Below are positions 49,877 through 58,578 of a stretch of 64,000 nt of DNA, piece by piece. The notes under the pieces are model-generated. The model worked only from the letters and a program-made list of their open reading frames with translations, had not been told where the DNA came from and made no database searches. Numbering within the stretch: the stretch's first letter is position 1; every line of letters begins with the position of its first letter. Both the position numbers and the translations under genes were made by a program. The DNA is from a virus: positions 1 to 64,000 of IMG/VR virus record IMGVR_UViG_3300033146_001182; one strand, given 5' to 3'.

Positions 49877-50095
49877 CTCATTTTACATTCTTTTAGTTAT
49901 TCTTCTTAATATAATATTTAGTCTAATATTTAGTAATCTCTTATTACTAATAATTTATAGGTAAGAATTTTTTAACCTTGAAAATCTCCTAACCTTAGTT
50001 TACGAACAAGGGTTCTTATGTATTTTGTTTTTGGCCAAAACAGGAAAACTTCTTAACTATCAGCGCTAATATTTAAGTCGTTCACCTCTTAATGA
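49842..50095 (-). ncRNA. Candidate phage small RNA, about 250 nt
   Basis: A near-consensus promoter at 50101-50129 faces about 220 bases without a convincing reading frame, then a strong terminator at 49842-49876. Local inverted repeats such as TTAGTAAT/ATTACTAA and the palindrome TTTTGGCCAAAA lie inside. No tRNA or known RNA family was recognised. Confidence 0.5.
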
Positions 50096-50128
50096 CATAC
50101 ACTATACCATTATATATAGTGTATGTCA
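50093..50128. repeat. 14-bp perfect inverted repeat over promoter (operator candidate)
   Basis: Arms TGACATACACTATA and TATAGTGTATGTCA separated by eight bases. They cover the -35 and -10 of the putative small-RNA promoter. Confidence 0.85.
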
Positions 50129-50129
50129 A
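50101..50129 (-). promoter_or_regulatory. Promoter of the candidate small RNA
   Basis: TTGACA, 17 bases, TATAGT on the minus strand, entirely inside a 14-bp inverted repeat. Confidence 0.8.
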
Positions 50130-50131
50130 CT

Positions 50132-50398
50132 TTATTTCGGTCTTGTTTTTACAACATCCGAAAATTCATCTTTATTTAGATACCAAAATGGTTTTGTTCC
50201 ATCTTTGTATTGCATTTCCCCAAAATCACCTGGATGGGTAGCAATATGAGCCACCAATCTGATAATATTTGTCATATTAGAATTATCCCAATGATCATCT
50301 TTTCTGGCTCTAAGGAATAATACCAGTGGAAAACAAATCATACCTAAAATGAACATTGCTAAACCAAACAATATAAAACATATATAGATACTAATCAT
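50132..50398 (-). CDS. Conserved phage membrane-anchored protein
   Basis: 88 residues. N-terminal hydrophobic segment (YICFILFGLAMFILGMICF), then ARKDDHWDNSNMTNIIRLVA, HPGDFGEMQY and PFWYLNKDEFSDVVKTRPK. This layout is familiar from many large phages; function unknown. Confidence 0.7.
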   Translation of the reverse strand: MISIYICFILFGLAMFILGMICFPLVLFLRARKDDHWDNSNMTNIIRLVAHIATHPGDFGEMQYKDGTKPFWYLNKDEFSDVVKTRPK

Positions 50399-50526
50399 CG
50401 TCTCCCCCTTCTACCTTGTCCTTGTCCTCTACCTTGTCCTTGTCTTTGTCCACTGTTACAATTACCAGCACCTCTACCAGTTTTTGCACCCTGTCCTTGA
50501 GGACCTGTTCCATCTTTTCTTGGCAT
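50395..50526 (-). CDS. DUF5320-like Gly/Gln/Arg-rich small protein, 43 aa
   Basis: MPRKDGTGPQGQGAKTGRGA opens the protein, followed by Gly-Gln-Arg repeats. The opening matches the DUF5320 pattern (MP..DGTGP.G.G..TGRG.G.C). GGAGGTGAATGATT precedes the ATG and the stop overlaps the next start (ATGA). Confidence 0.65.
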   Translation of the reverse strand: MPRKDGTGPQGQGAKTGRGAGNCNSGQRQGQGRGQGQGRRGRR

Positions 50527-50528
50527 AA

Positions 50529-50690
50529 TCATTCACCTCCTTTAAGGATTGCCTTCTCAATCTTAATGCGTTTAATCTCATCATCTTTCATGTAAAATGC
50601 CATTTTGTTTGATGTTTTTAACAATGGATATTCTTTGCCATCAACAATAATAAATAATCCATCTTTTGTGTAATTTTTGTTAGATTTCAT
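50529..50690 (-). CDS. Small hypothetical protein, 53 aa
   Basis: MKSNKNYTKDGLFIIVDGKE followed by a basic helix. Three consecutive ATG codons precede; the third was taken. It overlaps the end of the upstream gene. Confidence 0.55.
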   Translation of the reverse strand: MKSNKNYTKDGLFIIVDGKEYPLLKTSNKMAFYMKDDEIKRIKIEKAILKGGE

Positions 50691-50865
50691 CATCATCTAC
50701 CCAAATATAATATCCTTCACTTCTTTTATCCAAATCAAACTTTTTATTTTTATATTTAACATAATGTTTATTTGTTTTGGAATTGAAAGTTGGTTTTCTT
50801 TCAATTTTATCAATAACATCATGATAATATGGTCTTACACAAACCGAAATATTAACTTTATCCAT
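50680..50865 (-). CDS. Small hypothetical protein, 61 aa
   Basis: Starts at ATG 50865 after AAAGGAGGTATGTT. Lys/Asp-rich with a YVKYKNKKFDLDKRSEGYYI beta hairpin-like C-terminus. Unknown function. Confidence 0.55.
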   Translation of the reverse strand: MDKVNISVCVRPYYHDVIDKIERKPTFNSKTNKHYVKYKNKKFDLDKRSEGYYIWVDDDEI

Positions 50866-50885
50866 AACATACCTCCTTTTGAGAG

Positions 50886-50914
50886 ATAGTATCACATTAA
50901 GATTTATATGTAAA
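50886..50914 (-). promoter_or_regulatory. GTTTACAT-type promoter
   Basis: TTTACA, 17 bases, TACTAT on the minus strand, upstream of the 61-residue gene. Confidence 0.7.
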
Positions 50915-50919
50915 CAAAC

Positions 50920-51294
50920 TCAATAATCAACATATGTTGCATTACCAGATTCAACTAATCTATCGTTGACACAAACCCAAACTTCACCATAATTTACTAA
51001 TACATCGGCAACATATCTACCATATTTTCCATGATTTTTATATGTTTTTAATCTTACTTCCCCACCTGCAAAAATTATGTTTTCTAAAAATTGTTTTGCA
51101 TTATAACCTTTTCGTTTTTCATCTAAATCTTTTGTTCTAGTTTCAGGACAATTAATTCTCGCAAATCTAACATGTTCATTATGAATCCATGTATCAAATC
51201 CCAAATCAATATCACAAACAATTGTATCACCATCAATAACACGAACTACCTTACATTTATACAAATAATCAATCTGCGTCTGCTGGTTTAACAT
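50920..51294 (-). CDS. Staphylococcal-nuclease-like (SNase) endonuclease
   Basis: 124 residues from ATG 51294, after GAGAGGTGAAG. VIDGDTIVCDIDLGF (19-33) supplies calcium-binding aspartates, VRFARINCPET (42-52) holds R43 and E51, and KYGRYVADV supplies the second arginine. No signal peptide, so it acts in the cytoplasm or virion; host DNA or RNA degradation is possible. Confidence 0.85.
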   Translation of the reverse strand: MLNQQTQIDYLYKCKVVRVIDGDTIVCDIDLGFDTWIHNEHVRFARINCPETRTKDLDEKRKGYNAKQFLENIIFAGGEVRLKTYKNHGKYGRYVADVLVNYGEVWVCVNDRLVESGNATYVDY

Positions 51295-51529
51295 CTTCAC
51301 CTCTCGCTTTTGCTTCTTTATAGGCTTTCCAATATTGTGATGTTTCACCTGTCCAATCACACATATCAGTTTTATTATTATATTTTAATTCAAATGACCC
51401 AAATGACACCTTTTTTGTCATAGGTTTACCACATTCAGGACATAATTCTGTTGGTTGTTCACCATATTTAAGATTTACATCTTCTTTAATTATTTTACAA
51501 TCATGACAAATAATATCACACCACGGCAT
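51269..51529 (-). CDS. FmdB-like zinc-ribbon protein
   Basis: 86 residues. CHDC (8-11) and CPEC (30-33) form a zinc ribbon, followed by SFGSFELK, the FmdB-type continuation. The C-terminus is charged. It overlaps the SNase gene start. Confidence 0.7.
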   Translation of the reverse strand: MPWCDIICHDCKIIKEDVNLKYGEQPTELCPECGKPMTKKVSFGSFELKYNNKTDMCDWTGETSQYWKAYKEAKARGEDVKPADAD

Positions 51530-51752
51530 ATACTTGTTCTCCTTTTAATCTACAATTTTGGCATATAAATTCACCATTCTCAGAATCAAGAATAAAATCA
51601 GTATTTTCTTCAATATACTTTATTTGTTCATCTGCTGTTAAATGTGATTTATATATAAACACTGATGATTCTTGTCCACAATCATTACATTTAATTACAG
51701 CAAAATCCCACTCTTCTTTATATTTATGTTGATTTGGTGTATCCAGATGCAT
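51516..51752 (-). CDS. Zinc-ribbon-like protein
   Basis: 78 residues from ATG 51752, following GGTGGGGGATGG. Two Cys pairs, CNDC and CQNC, are about 43 residues apart and could bind one zinc. Overlaps both neighbouring zinc-ribbon genes. Confidence 0.6.
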   Translation of the reverse strand: MHLDTPNQHKYKEEWDFAVIKCNDCGQESSVFIYKSHLTADEQIKYIEENTDFILDSENGEFICQNCRLKGEQVYAVV

Positions 51753-51912
51753 ACCATCCCCCACCTTTCAACTCAAATGATGACCTACTAGGTATCTTTA
51801 TCATCATTCTTCCACATTCTTCACATGTTAATTGTTTCAATTTTGAATCTTCCATTTTTAATAGTCGTTCCTTTACACCACATGCAGGACAACAAAATTC
51901 ATAAAGAGGCAT
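51724..51912 (-). CDS. FmdB-family zinc-ribbon protein
   Basis: 62 residues, classical FmdB form: MPLYEFCCPACG, CEECG near 34-38, then SRSSFELKGGGWYASGY. FmdB-type ribbons are putative regulators, function not defined. Confidence 0.8.
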   Translation of the reverse strand: MPLYEFCCPACGVKERLLKMEDSKLKQLTCEECGRMMIKIPSRSSFELKGGGWYASGYTKST

Positions 51913-52740
51913 TTAATCTATCTCCTGTAAATACTTATCTATTTGTTTCAATAAATTTCTAATATTCCCATCATTATTATGATATATAATTTTTGCTTTA
52001 TTATTATTAAAATTGTATATACCATCTGTTCTATATTGACCTACATTTTCACCCCAAGATAATACAGGAACATTTTGTAAATTAGCTATAACTGTCCAAT
52101 GGGAACATGGAGTTATCACTGCCTTTGCATTAGTAATAGCTGTAATTGTCTTCTGATACCCTGTTTGTATGTAATCTATATCTTGTAAAATCTCATTACT
52201 TTCAGGTAAATGACATTTCATATCACCAACAACAGCAAACTTACATGAACTATTAAGATAATCAAATATTAATAAAGCATCATCCTCTGTCATTGAAATA
52301 TCAGGTATGAATACAACATATCCTCTTCTCTTTGAAATCGGAACTTTTATTGGTTCAAATACTTTATGATAAATTGAAATTGGTGATATATATTTTACAT
52401 ATGGTAATGATTGTTGATCTATATTCTTTTTGATACAATTCATCTGTAATGCTATCGTATCTTTATACTTTCTAACGATACCCATAAAATCATGTTGATC
52501 TACATCTTTATGACTGTATCCTGATTGGTGAATCTCCTGACGAGTTAATTGTTTATAGACGGGCTTATATCTTCTATTTGATACTTGAGGATACAAAAAC
52601 TTCCTATTGAAATGAGATGAATAAAATACATGTTTAGTATCAGTATTTAATTCAATCCAACGCATATATGGTCGGAAGGTCAATATTTCTTGTTCAAATG
52701 ATCCTATAAAAGGACCTAATGCCAATACATTTTTACTCAC
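51913..52740 (-). CDS. Glycosyltransferase-like protein (GT-B, GT9-like)
   Basis: 275 residues. The C-terminal half has FAVVGDMKCHLPE, ITNAKAVITPCSHWTVIANL and VPVLSWGENVGQYRTDGIYN, the order of acceptor/donor-site segments seen in GT9 heptosyltransferase-like proteins. A GT-B fold is inferred; it may modify phage DNA, virion or host surface. Confidence 0.5.
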   Translation of the reverse strand: MSKNVLALGPFIGSFEQEILTFRPYMRWIELNTDTKHVFYSSHFNRKFLYPQVSNRRYKPVYKQLTRQEIHQSGYSHKDVDQHDFMGIVRKYKDTIALQMNCIKKNIDQQSLPYVKYISPISIYHKVFEPIKVPISKRRGYVVFIPDISMTEDDALLIFDYLNSSCKFAVVGDMKCHLPESNEILQDIDYIQTGYQKTITAITNAKAVITPCSHWTVIANLQNVPVLSWGENVGQYRTDGIYNFNNNKAKIIYHNNDGNIRNLLKQIDKYLQEID

Positions 52741-52753
52741 AGATTATTTCCTA

Positions 52754-53209
52754 TTATACAAGTATTAAATTTCCTGACCATTTATTAAAAGGTTCAGGAT
52801 TTTCTTTATAATGTTTCTCTCCAACTATCATTACTTCGGTATTATATAATACATCTTCTAATGCAACTGAAAAAACAAACGCCTTTTCTAATGGATTTAA
52901 TACTGTAGTATCCAACAATACTTTATTATTTCTCTTAAAGAATGTTATCAATCTATCATCTACTGTATTTGATATATAATATTTTTTATTTGTATTCCTT
53001 AAAATACTGTTATAAAATCTTATGTTATTATCTATTACAAATCTATTAGTAAGATTAAATGTTTTCAATACATATTCTACTTTTTCTACTGTAGGTTCTT
53101 TGAAATCTAATTTTATTATATGTATTCTTGGGATTGATGTAATTAATTCATTCGCCATATTTGACTCTGTAATACATACATAATCAATTCCCATTTTAGT
53201 AATTTTCAT
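52754..53209 (-). CDS. Hypothetical protein, 151 aa
   Basis: Starts at ATG 53209 (MKITKMGIDYVCITESNMAN), where the preceding GGAGG overlaps an earlier ATG. Alternating beta-alpha pattern; no recognised family. Late promoter TATAAATA at 53245-53252. Confidence 0.6.
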   Translation of the reverse strand: MKITKMGIDYVCITESNMANELITSIPRIHIIKLDFKEPTVEKVEYVLKTFNLTNRFVIDNNIRFYNSILRNTNKKYYISNTVDDRLITFFKRNNKVLLDTTVLNPLEKAFVFSVALEDVLYNTEVMIVGEKHYKENPEPFNKWSGNLILV

Positions 53210-53243
53210 TTTTTCCTCCATAACAAAACATCATATTATAGTA

Positions 53244-54275
53244 TTATTTATACTTTTTATAATGATTTTTTATCGTTATGGATGCCTTAAAGTGTTTTAA
53301 CGAATTATCTACTATATAATCATATATATTAAGTTGTTTATTATTTACTTTTAATTCATTCAAATCTTTAATATTCTCTCTAGGCATAAAAAAATACTTT
53401 AATGTTTTGGCATACTTTGATTCTTCTATAATTTTTATGTAATTTTCACACCCTGATTTATCATATGATGGATTATCCAATGCAATTATTATCTTCCTAG
53501 AAAAACATAGTATTTTTTCTAGGAAATCATCTGATATAGAAGCACCTAAACATGTTGTGCCTTGGTTGTTTTCTACCATAAAAGCATCAATTAACCCTTC
53601 GGTGATTATAATATATTTTTCAGGATCAAAATACTCTTTATTTAATATAATACTTTCTTTTTGGACTACTGGATTAAGATATTTTGGTTCAATATAATCA
53701 TTCATTGACCTACCTTGGAAATATACCATTATACCATTCTCATATACTGGTATAATAAATCTATTTTTATATTTTCCTGAATGACATACCATAATATTTC
53801 TTCTTAATGGTATTTGTCTATCAATATAAAATTTTTTCAAAGACTGGTGATATCTTCCCTGAATTTTTCCATCTGGTTTTTGGTCTAATGTTAAACAATC
53901 AGATAAATCAAGATCTAATACACCTTGTTCATCTTCTTCATCTTTATATTCTTTCTTCTTGTCAAGTCGTTCTTTTAATTTATCTTTATCATATTTTGTT
54001 TCATTAAGTGCTTTATTTGCCTCTTTCCATGAAACACCCATAACATGAGAATATAATGATTGTATGTTACCTGATGGAGCAGGACAACCACCATTATAAC
54101 AAGTATATATCCATTCATCATATTTTGGATAATAATCAACATGACATCTTCTTTTATTAGGATTTTTTTTAGAATCACCGCAGACAGGACAACGTAATAT
54201 ATAACCATCACCACTACGTTTTACTTTATTACAATTTGAATATAAAAATTCTTCTATTAAGTATCGTTCTGACAT
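53244..54275 (-). CDS. 61: DNA primase, T4 gp61 type
   Basis: 343 residues, nearly the length of T4 gp61 (342). A zinc finger at C29-x2-C32 ... C59-x4-C64 is followed by a linker and TOPRIM domain with E226 in YIIITEGLIDAF and D267 in IIIALDNPS. It makes RNA primers for lagging-strand synthesis with gp41. It overlaps the upstream gene by 19 bases. Confidence 0.9.
   Translation of the reverse strand: MSERYLIEEFLYSNCNKVKRSGDGYILRCPVCGDSKKNPNKRRCHVDYYPKYDEWIYTCYNGGCPAPSGNIQSLYSHVMGVSWKEANKALNETKYDKDKLKERLDKKKEYKDEEDEQGVLDLDLSDCLTLDQKPDGKIQGRYHQSLKKFYIDRQIPLRRNIMVCHSGKYKNRFIIPVYENGIMVYFQGRSMNDYIEPKYLNPVVQKESIILNKEYFDPEKYIIITEGLIDAFMVENNQGTTCLGASISDDFLEKILCFSRKIIIALDNPSYDKSGCENYIKIIEESKYAKTLKYFFMPRENIKDLNELKVNNKQLNIYDYIVDNSLKHFKASITIKNHYKKYK
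53245..53252 (-). promoter_or_regulatory. T4-type late promoter
   Basis: TATAAATA on the minus strand, overlapping the end of the primase gene and upstream of the 151-residue protein/glycosyltransferase-like pair. Confidence 0.65.
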
Positions 54276-54571
54276 AATTTATCTGAGTAATAAGCTAAAA
54301 TATCCCCATGACATGGATTTGGTTTACAAAAACATACCAATATTTTATCATTCAATTCCTTTAATTTTTGTCTATATTCTTCATCAGTTTCTATACGTTC
54401 AACAACATAACTTCGGAATAATTCTAAGGTAGAACCTCTTTTTTTACCATTCAATTTAATAGGATTACCCCAATATCCATCAAATCCTCTACCAGCCCGA
54501 CCAATATAAACATATTTAGGATTATCTTCCCATCCAATTGGAGCATTTCTTATGTTTATAACTTCTGCCAT
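54257..54571 (-). CDS. DUF4326 protein
   Basis: 104 residues. YIGRAGRGFDGYWGNPI (22-38), GSTLELFRSYV and LVCFCKPNPCHGDIL are the signature of DUF4326, common in phages and bacteria, function unknown. Confidence 0.85.
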   Translation of the reverse strand: MAEVINIRNAPIGWEDNPKYVYIGRAGRGFDGYWGNPIKLNGKKRGSTLELFRSYVVERIETDEEYRQKLKELNDKILVCFCKPNPCHGDILAYYSDKLCQNDT

Positions 54572-54789
54572 TATTCAAGATATCCTTCTTCTGTTATATC
54601 TGTATCAATTATAGTAACATCATCGTAATCAAATGTAAATAACAAGTGGGGAACATTATCATTTGCTTTGTTCATTTCATTTTCCCATTCTTTTGCCATT
54701 TTTGTTGCATCAGATAAAGATAAAGCCACGAAACTTCGTAGCCATATCTGTTGATTCTTTATTTTATTTTTGAATTGATATATTTTCAT
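54571..54789 (-). CDS. Small hypothetical protein
   Basis: 72 residues, mixed alpha/beta with an acidic C-terminus. One-base overlap with the next gene. Unknown function. Confidence 0.55.
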   Translation of the reverse strand: MKIYQFKNKIKNQQIWLRSFVALSLSDATKMAKEWENEMNKANDNVPHLLFTFDYDDVTIIDTDITEEGYLE

Positions 54790-54977
54790 CTTTTAATAAA
54801 TTCTACACAATCAAACTCTATTGATGTATATAACCTTGACTTCTTTACATCAACAGGACTGAACTTGTCATTTTCACATTCTCTTATATTATTATGAACT
54901 ATACAATAAACACAATCTTTACATAAATTAGTTGTGTTTAATTTACAATTATCTAATTGGATAAATTCTTGTATCAT
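54786..54977 (-). CDS. Small Cys-rich protein
   Basis: 63 residues with six Cys, including CKDCVYC (19-25), suggesting zinc or disulfide binding. Overlaps both neighbours. Confidence 0.55.
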   Translation of the reverse strand: MIQEFIQLDNCKLNTTNLCKDCVYCIVHNNIRECENDKFSPVDVKKSRLYTSIEFDCVEFIKR

Positions 54978-55227
54978 TCTTTAATTCATCCTTAATTCTT
55001 TTTGGAAATAAATCATAAAACTGTTGAATATCTTCATCTTCCACTACGCCAAACCAATCTCTCATAAACAAAACTACCTCCGTGGGGGATACGTCTTCTT
55101 CCATTAACCCATCATAAATTTTAATAATTGCTCTTTTTAATGATTGTGACACAGCTTGTCGGGAAATATTTAGTTCTCGTGCAATTTCAGAACCCGTCTT
55201 GGCTTGAACATATTCAACATTTTTCAT
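54949..55227 (-). CDS. Helix-turn-helix protein, sigma region-4-like
   Basis: 92 residues. KTGSEIARELNISRQAVSQS (10-29) is a clear helix-turn-helix similar to sigma-70 region 4. The C-terminal half is acidic and helical. It could be a phage transcription regulator or a minimal sigma-like factor. Own promoter at 55258-55286 with AAAGGAGAAAT before the ATG. Confidence 0.7.
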   Translation of the reverse strand: MKNVEYVQAKTGSEIARELNISRQAVSQSLKRAIIKIYDGLMEEDVSPTEVVLFMRDWFGVVEDEDIQQFYDLFPKRIKDELKNDTRIYPIR

Positions 55228-55257
55228 ACATTTCTCCTTTGGTTAGATGTTTTTGTT

Positions 55258-55286
55258 AATATATCACAATATAATTTCATTGTCAA
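55258..55286 (-). promoter_or_regulatory. Sigma70-type promoter of the HTH gene
   Basis: TTGACA, 17 bases, TATATT on the minus strand. Confidence 0.8.
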
Positions 55287-55294
55287 ATCTTTTT

Positions 55295-57925
55295 TTAACA
55301 TTCAGAATAATCACACTCAGAACATTTTATACATCCTTCAATAAAAATCATCTTCTCATTACAAATTGGACATTTCTTACCATTTTCCATTGTATCTATA
55401 TATTCCATCAATAGTTTCTTTAATCTATATACTAATGATGAAATAGGCAATTCTAAAATATCCAATGTCTTAACAATTTTTTCAATTTGAACATTATGTC
55501 TCAATAATAAACTTATAGTACGAGCAATTTTATTAACATTATTTTGTCCTGTACATTTTTTGGCATTATCTTCAATATGTTCTAAAGCAATACCTTCAAC
55601 CTCTGCCAACTCATTAAGTGCTTCAATAGTTCCAAATGTAGTAATTTCTGGTTCACGATGATTAGTAGAAACAAATAACGCAAATGGACGAGTCATTTGT
55701 TTATCCTTATACGACATAGATACATACCATTTTTTACCCTCAGATGCAATTTTACGACCTTTCATTGGGTATTCTGATGGTAGATCTACTTGATGTGGAA
55801 TAACCTCACCCTTTTCATGTTCCTTCCATTCATTGAAAAACTCTTTTTGTTCTTTCTTGGCAGTTTTCTTAATATCTTTCTTTTCCTTATTTGTTTCTAA
55901 TACTGCCATCATTGTGCCTTCACGATATGTCGTTACGCCACGACCACCTTCACGCCACAATTTACGATATAATTGATCAAAATCTTCTACAGGATAATCA
56001 GCAGGTAGATTGATAGTTTTACTAATACTATTATCCACATACTTACTCAACAAAATAAATGTATCTAAATGTTCTTGAGCACTCAAATCATTAGCACATG
56101 AAAATACTCCTCTCTCTTTATAATCATAATATACCTCTTCGGATAAATTATCAATGATTACTTTATAAGCATAATCATAAACTTGTATTTTTTCTGTAAG
56201 TCCACGATTTTTATCAATCATGATCTTTCCACACTTAGAAACTAATACCTGATCGTCACCTCTCATTTGAAACTTGAAATCATCTGTCTCATACCATTCA
56301 CCACGTTCCCATTCTGGATAATCCATAGTTTTAAGTATTCCTTTAGAACGATGATTAGCAATAACCCAACGGAAATAATCAGTTTCATATACTGGTTCAA
56401 TACCACCTGAAATACATCCAGCATAAATTGAAAGATTACCTGTCGGAGCAACTGTTAAGATTTGTGAGTTTCTTAATCCATTTTTCTTAATCATTTCTAA
56501 TGTTTCTTGTGTCAAAATACCAGAGTTTTTAATAAAACCTTGATTGAGACACTTTTCTTCATCATATAACATGAATGAACCTTTTTGAGCTGCCAATAAA
56601 GATGATTGTTGATATGCAATATTAGCGAAAATACTCATCAATCGTTCAGTAAACTTTAATGCTTCTGGTGAACCATATTTCATCCCCATCATCATTAATG
56701 TTGAACCATATCCAAAAATACCAGCACCAATTTTACGTCTTAATTTTGCGGCTGTCTCAAGTTCATCAAATGGATAACCTGAAATATCAATAAGATTATC
56801 AAGTCCAATTACCAATAATTTAACATCATCAATAAATCTATCCCAATCAAACCCTTTATTATAGAGTTCACTTTCATTTTCAAGATTATTAAAAACTTCA
56901 ATATTAACATACATACAAAGATTCAATGATCCTAAATTACAAATATCACCTAAATGTTTGTAAAGAATACCATCTTTCTCAAATACCCCAGCATCAGCAA
57001 GCATAGAAATTTCACCACAAGGATTAGTTCCTGTTACTTTTTGGTAATGAATAACATTATTATAACGATTAGCATTATCAATAAAATAAATACCAGGTTC
57101 ATTTCGTTTGTGCATTGTTTCAATCAAGAAATCCCAAATCTCTTGAGCGGGTTTTGTATCATATACTACTTTAGGATAACCTTTTGATTCCCATTCTTCA
57201 AAATCACCATTCCATTCATCATCATATTTTTCAAAATGGATATCAGGAAACCAAAAATCCCAATCTCCACCAGCTTCCAATGTTTCCATGAACACATCTG
57301 GTACAATAACAGACATATTAAACTTTGTTAACATATTAGGAACTGATTTTGCTTTAATGTAATTTATAATCTCAGGATGGTAGATACTCAACATTGCCAT
57401 TTGAGCACCTTTACGAATTTTCTTTTTGGTCTTCATCTTTTTACGTTGTTTAACATCTTCTGATGAACCACGAGTAATAATCTCGGCAGATTTATCATAG
57501 ATTTCCATAAATGCTACAACACCAGGAGTTCCAACACCAACACCTTTAATCAATGTACCTTTAGGACGGATATGATTAAAATTATAACCAATACCACCCT
57601 CTGTCTTTAAGATTTCAGCAGCATTATGTAAGTCTGTGAAAATATTTTTAATTGAATCAACTGGCTTTGTAGCACGTTGAGCGCCATAACAGTTAAAAGA
57701 ATGAACATTTTTAATTCCTGTACCTGTATTAGCAGTAACCCGACCACCAAAAAACAATCTTCTACTCAATAATGACTTAAACGCTTTAACTTTAATTTCT
57801 GTTGGTTCATCTTGGTATATTGTACCACTTAACCTTTCTTGGGTATGTTCGATAGTTTCATTATTATTCTCATAATTATCCTCCCATACCATTTTTTGAA
57901 AATCATTTACAAAAAAATCTACCAT
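55295..57925 (-). CDS. nrdJ: Adenosylcobalamin-dependent (class II) ribonucleotide reductase
   Basis: 876 residues. SFNCY holds the first redox Cys (C79), NPCGE (301-305) the active-site Cys/Glu and DICNLGSLNL (328-337) the partner Cys; APTGNLSIYAGCISGG is the conserved finger region. The C-terminal CPICNEKMIF...CIKCSECDY zinc ribbon is characteristic of NrdJ. It makes deoxynucleotides without a separate small subunit, using host vitamin B12, and would be reduced by thioredoxin. Confidence 0.9.
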   Translation of the reverse strand: MVDFFVNDFQKMVWEDNYENNNETIEHTQERLSGTIYQDEPTEIKVKAFKSLLSRRLFFGGRVTANTGTGIKNVHSFNCYGAQRATKPVDSIKNIFTDLHNAAEILKTEGGIGYNFNHIRPKGTLIKGVGVGTPGVVAFMEIYDKSAEIITRGSSEDVKQRKKMKTKKKIRKGAQMAMLSIYHPEIINYIKAKSVPNMLTKFNMSVIVPDVFMETLEAGGDWDFWFPDIHFEKYDDEWNGDFEEWESKGYPKVVYDTKPAQEIWDFLIETMHKRNEPGIYFIDNANRYNNVIHYQKVTGTNPCGEISMLADAGVFEKDGILYKHLGDICNLGSLNLCMYVNIEVFNNLENESELYNKGFDWDRFIDDVKLLVIGLDNLIDISGYPFDELETAAKLRRKIGAGIFGYGSTLMMMGMKYGSPEALKFTERLMSIFANIAYQQSSLLAAQKGSFMLYDEEKCLNQGFIKNSGILTQETLEMIKKNGLRNSQILTVAPTGNLSIYAGCISGGIEPVYETDYFRWVIANHRSKGILKTMDYPEWERGEWYETDDFKFQMRGDDQVLVSKCGKIMIDKNRGLTEKIQVYDYAYKVIIDNLSEEVYYDYKERGVFSCANDLSAQEHLDTFILLSKYVDNSISKTINLPADYPVEDFDQLYRKLWREGGRGVTTYREGTMMAVLETNKEKKDIKKTAKKEQKEFFNEWKEHEKGEVIPHQVDLPSEYPMKGRKIASEGKKWYVSMSYKDKQMTRPFALFVSTNHREPEITTFGTIEALNELAEVEGIALEHIEDNAKKCTGQNNVNKIARTISLLLRHNVQIEKIVKTLDILELPISSLVYRLKKLLMEYIDTMENGKKCPICNEKMIFIEGCIKCSECDYSEC

Positions 57926-57941
57926 TTACTTTTCCTCCGAA

Positions 57942-58481
57942 TTATCTTGTTCCTGTTGAATTATATGCACCTTCACCACGTTCAGTTTTATCAAGTTCAT
58001 TTACTTCAACAAAATTAGCTTTTAATACTGGACAAATCACTCCTTGAGCAATTCTTTCTCCACATTCAATTTCAATTACTTCATTTGATATATTTTGACA
58101 AATTACTCCAACAACACCACGATATCCACTATCAACTGTTCCTGGGGAATTCGCAACAACAAATCCTCTTTTCAATGGTGAACCTGATCTTGTTCGTACT
58201 TGTAATTCTGTTCCTTCTGGTACGGCAACTTTAATGCCACATGGGATAACAATAGTTTCTCCGATTCTAATTTGATAACCACCTCTATCATTCGTTTCAG
58301 CCCTCAAATCAAACCCTGAATCACCTTGTTTTTCATAGGTAAGTTTCTTATTTTCTTCTCCACCACAATAATTCTCTGTATATACAATTTCTACAGGTAT
58401 TTGTTCATTTTCATTATTAAATAAATCCCATATTTGACCTGCAATATCAGAAAACATATTAACATAACTTTCTTTATTCAT
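57942..58481 (-). CDS. dut: dUTPase
   Basis: 179 residues with the five dUTPase motifs, including DSGFDLRAE (47-55), RSGSPLKRGF, GTVDSGYRGVVGV, ERIAQG and the C-terminal ERGEGAYNSTG. It converts dUTP to dUMP, feeding dTMP synthesis. Preceded by AAAAGGAGTAAAG and in an operon with the reductase. Confidence 0.95.
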   Translation of the reverse strand: MNKESYVNMFSDIAGQIWDLFNNENEQIPVEIVYTENYCGGEENKKLTYEKQGDSGFDLRAETNDRGGYQIRIGETIVIPCGIKVAVPEGTELQVRTRSGSPLKRGFVVANSPGTVDSGYRGVVGVICQNISNEVIEIECGERIAQGVICPVLKANFVEVNELDKTERGEGAYNSTGTR

Positions 58482-58526
58482 AACACTTTACTCCTTTTAA
58501 TAACATATTTGGTATAGATAATACAA

Positions 58527-58558
58527 AAATAAAGGGTGCTATTACACACCCTTTATTT
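58527..58558. terminator. Intrinsic terminator
   Basis: Perfect 12-bp stem AAATAAAGGGTG/CACCCTTTATTT with T-rich flank on the minus strand, between the 68-residue gene and dut. Confidence 0.9.
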
Positions 58559-58578
58559 CTTTTTGTGGGTAATTCTAT

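Noticed and set aside
54949-55227. HTH protein as the late sigma factor gp55
   Set aside because: It has only a region-4-like helix-turn-helix and is half the length of T4 gp55.
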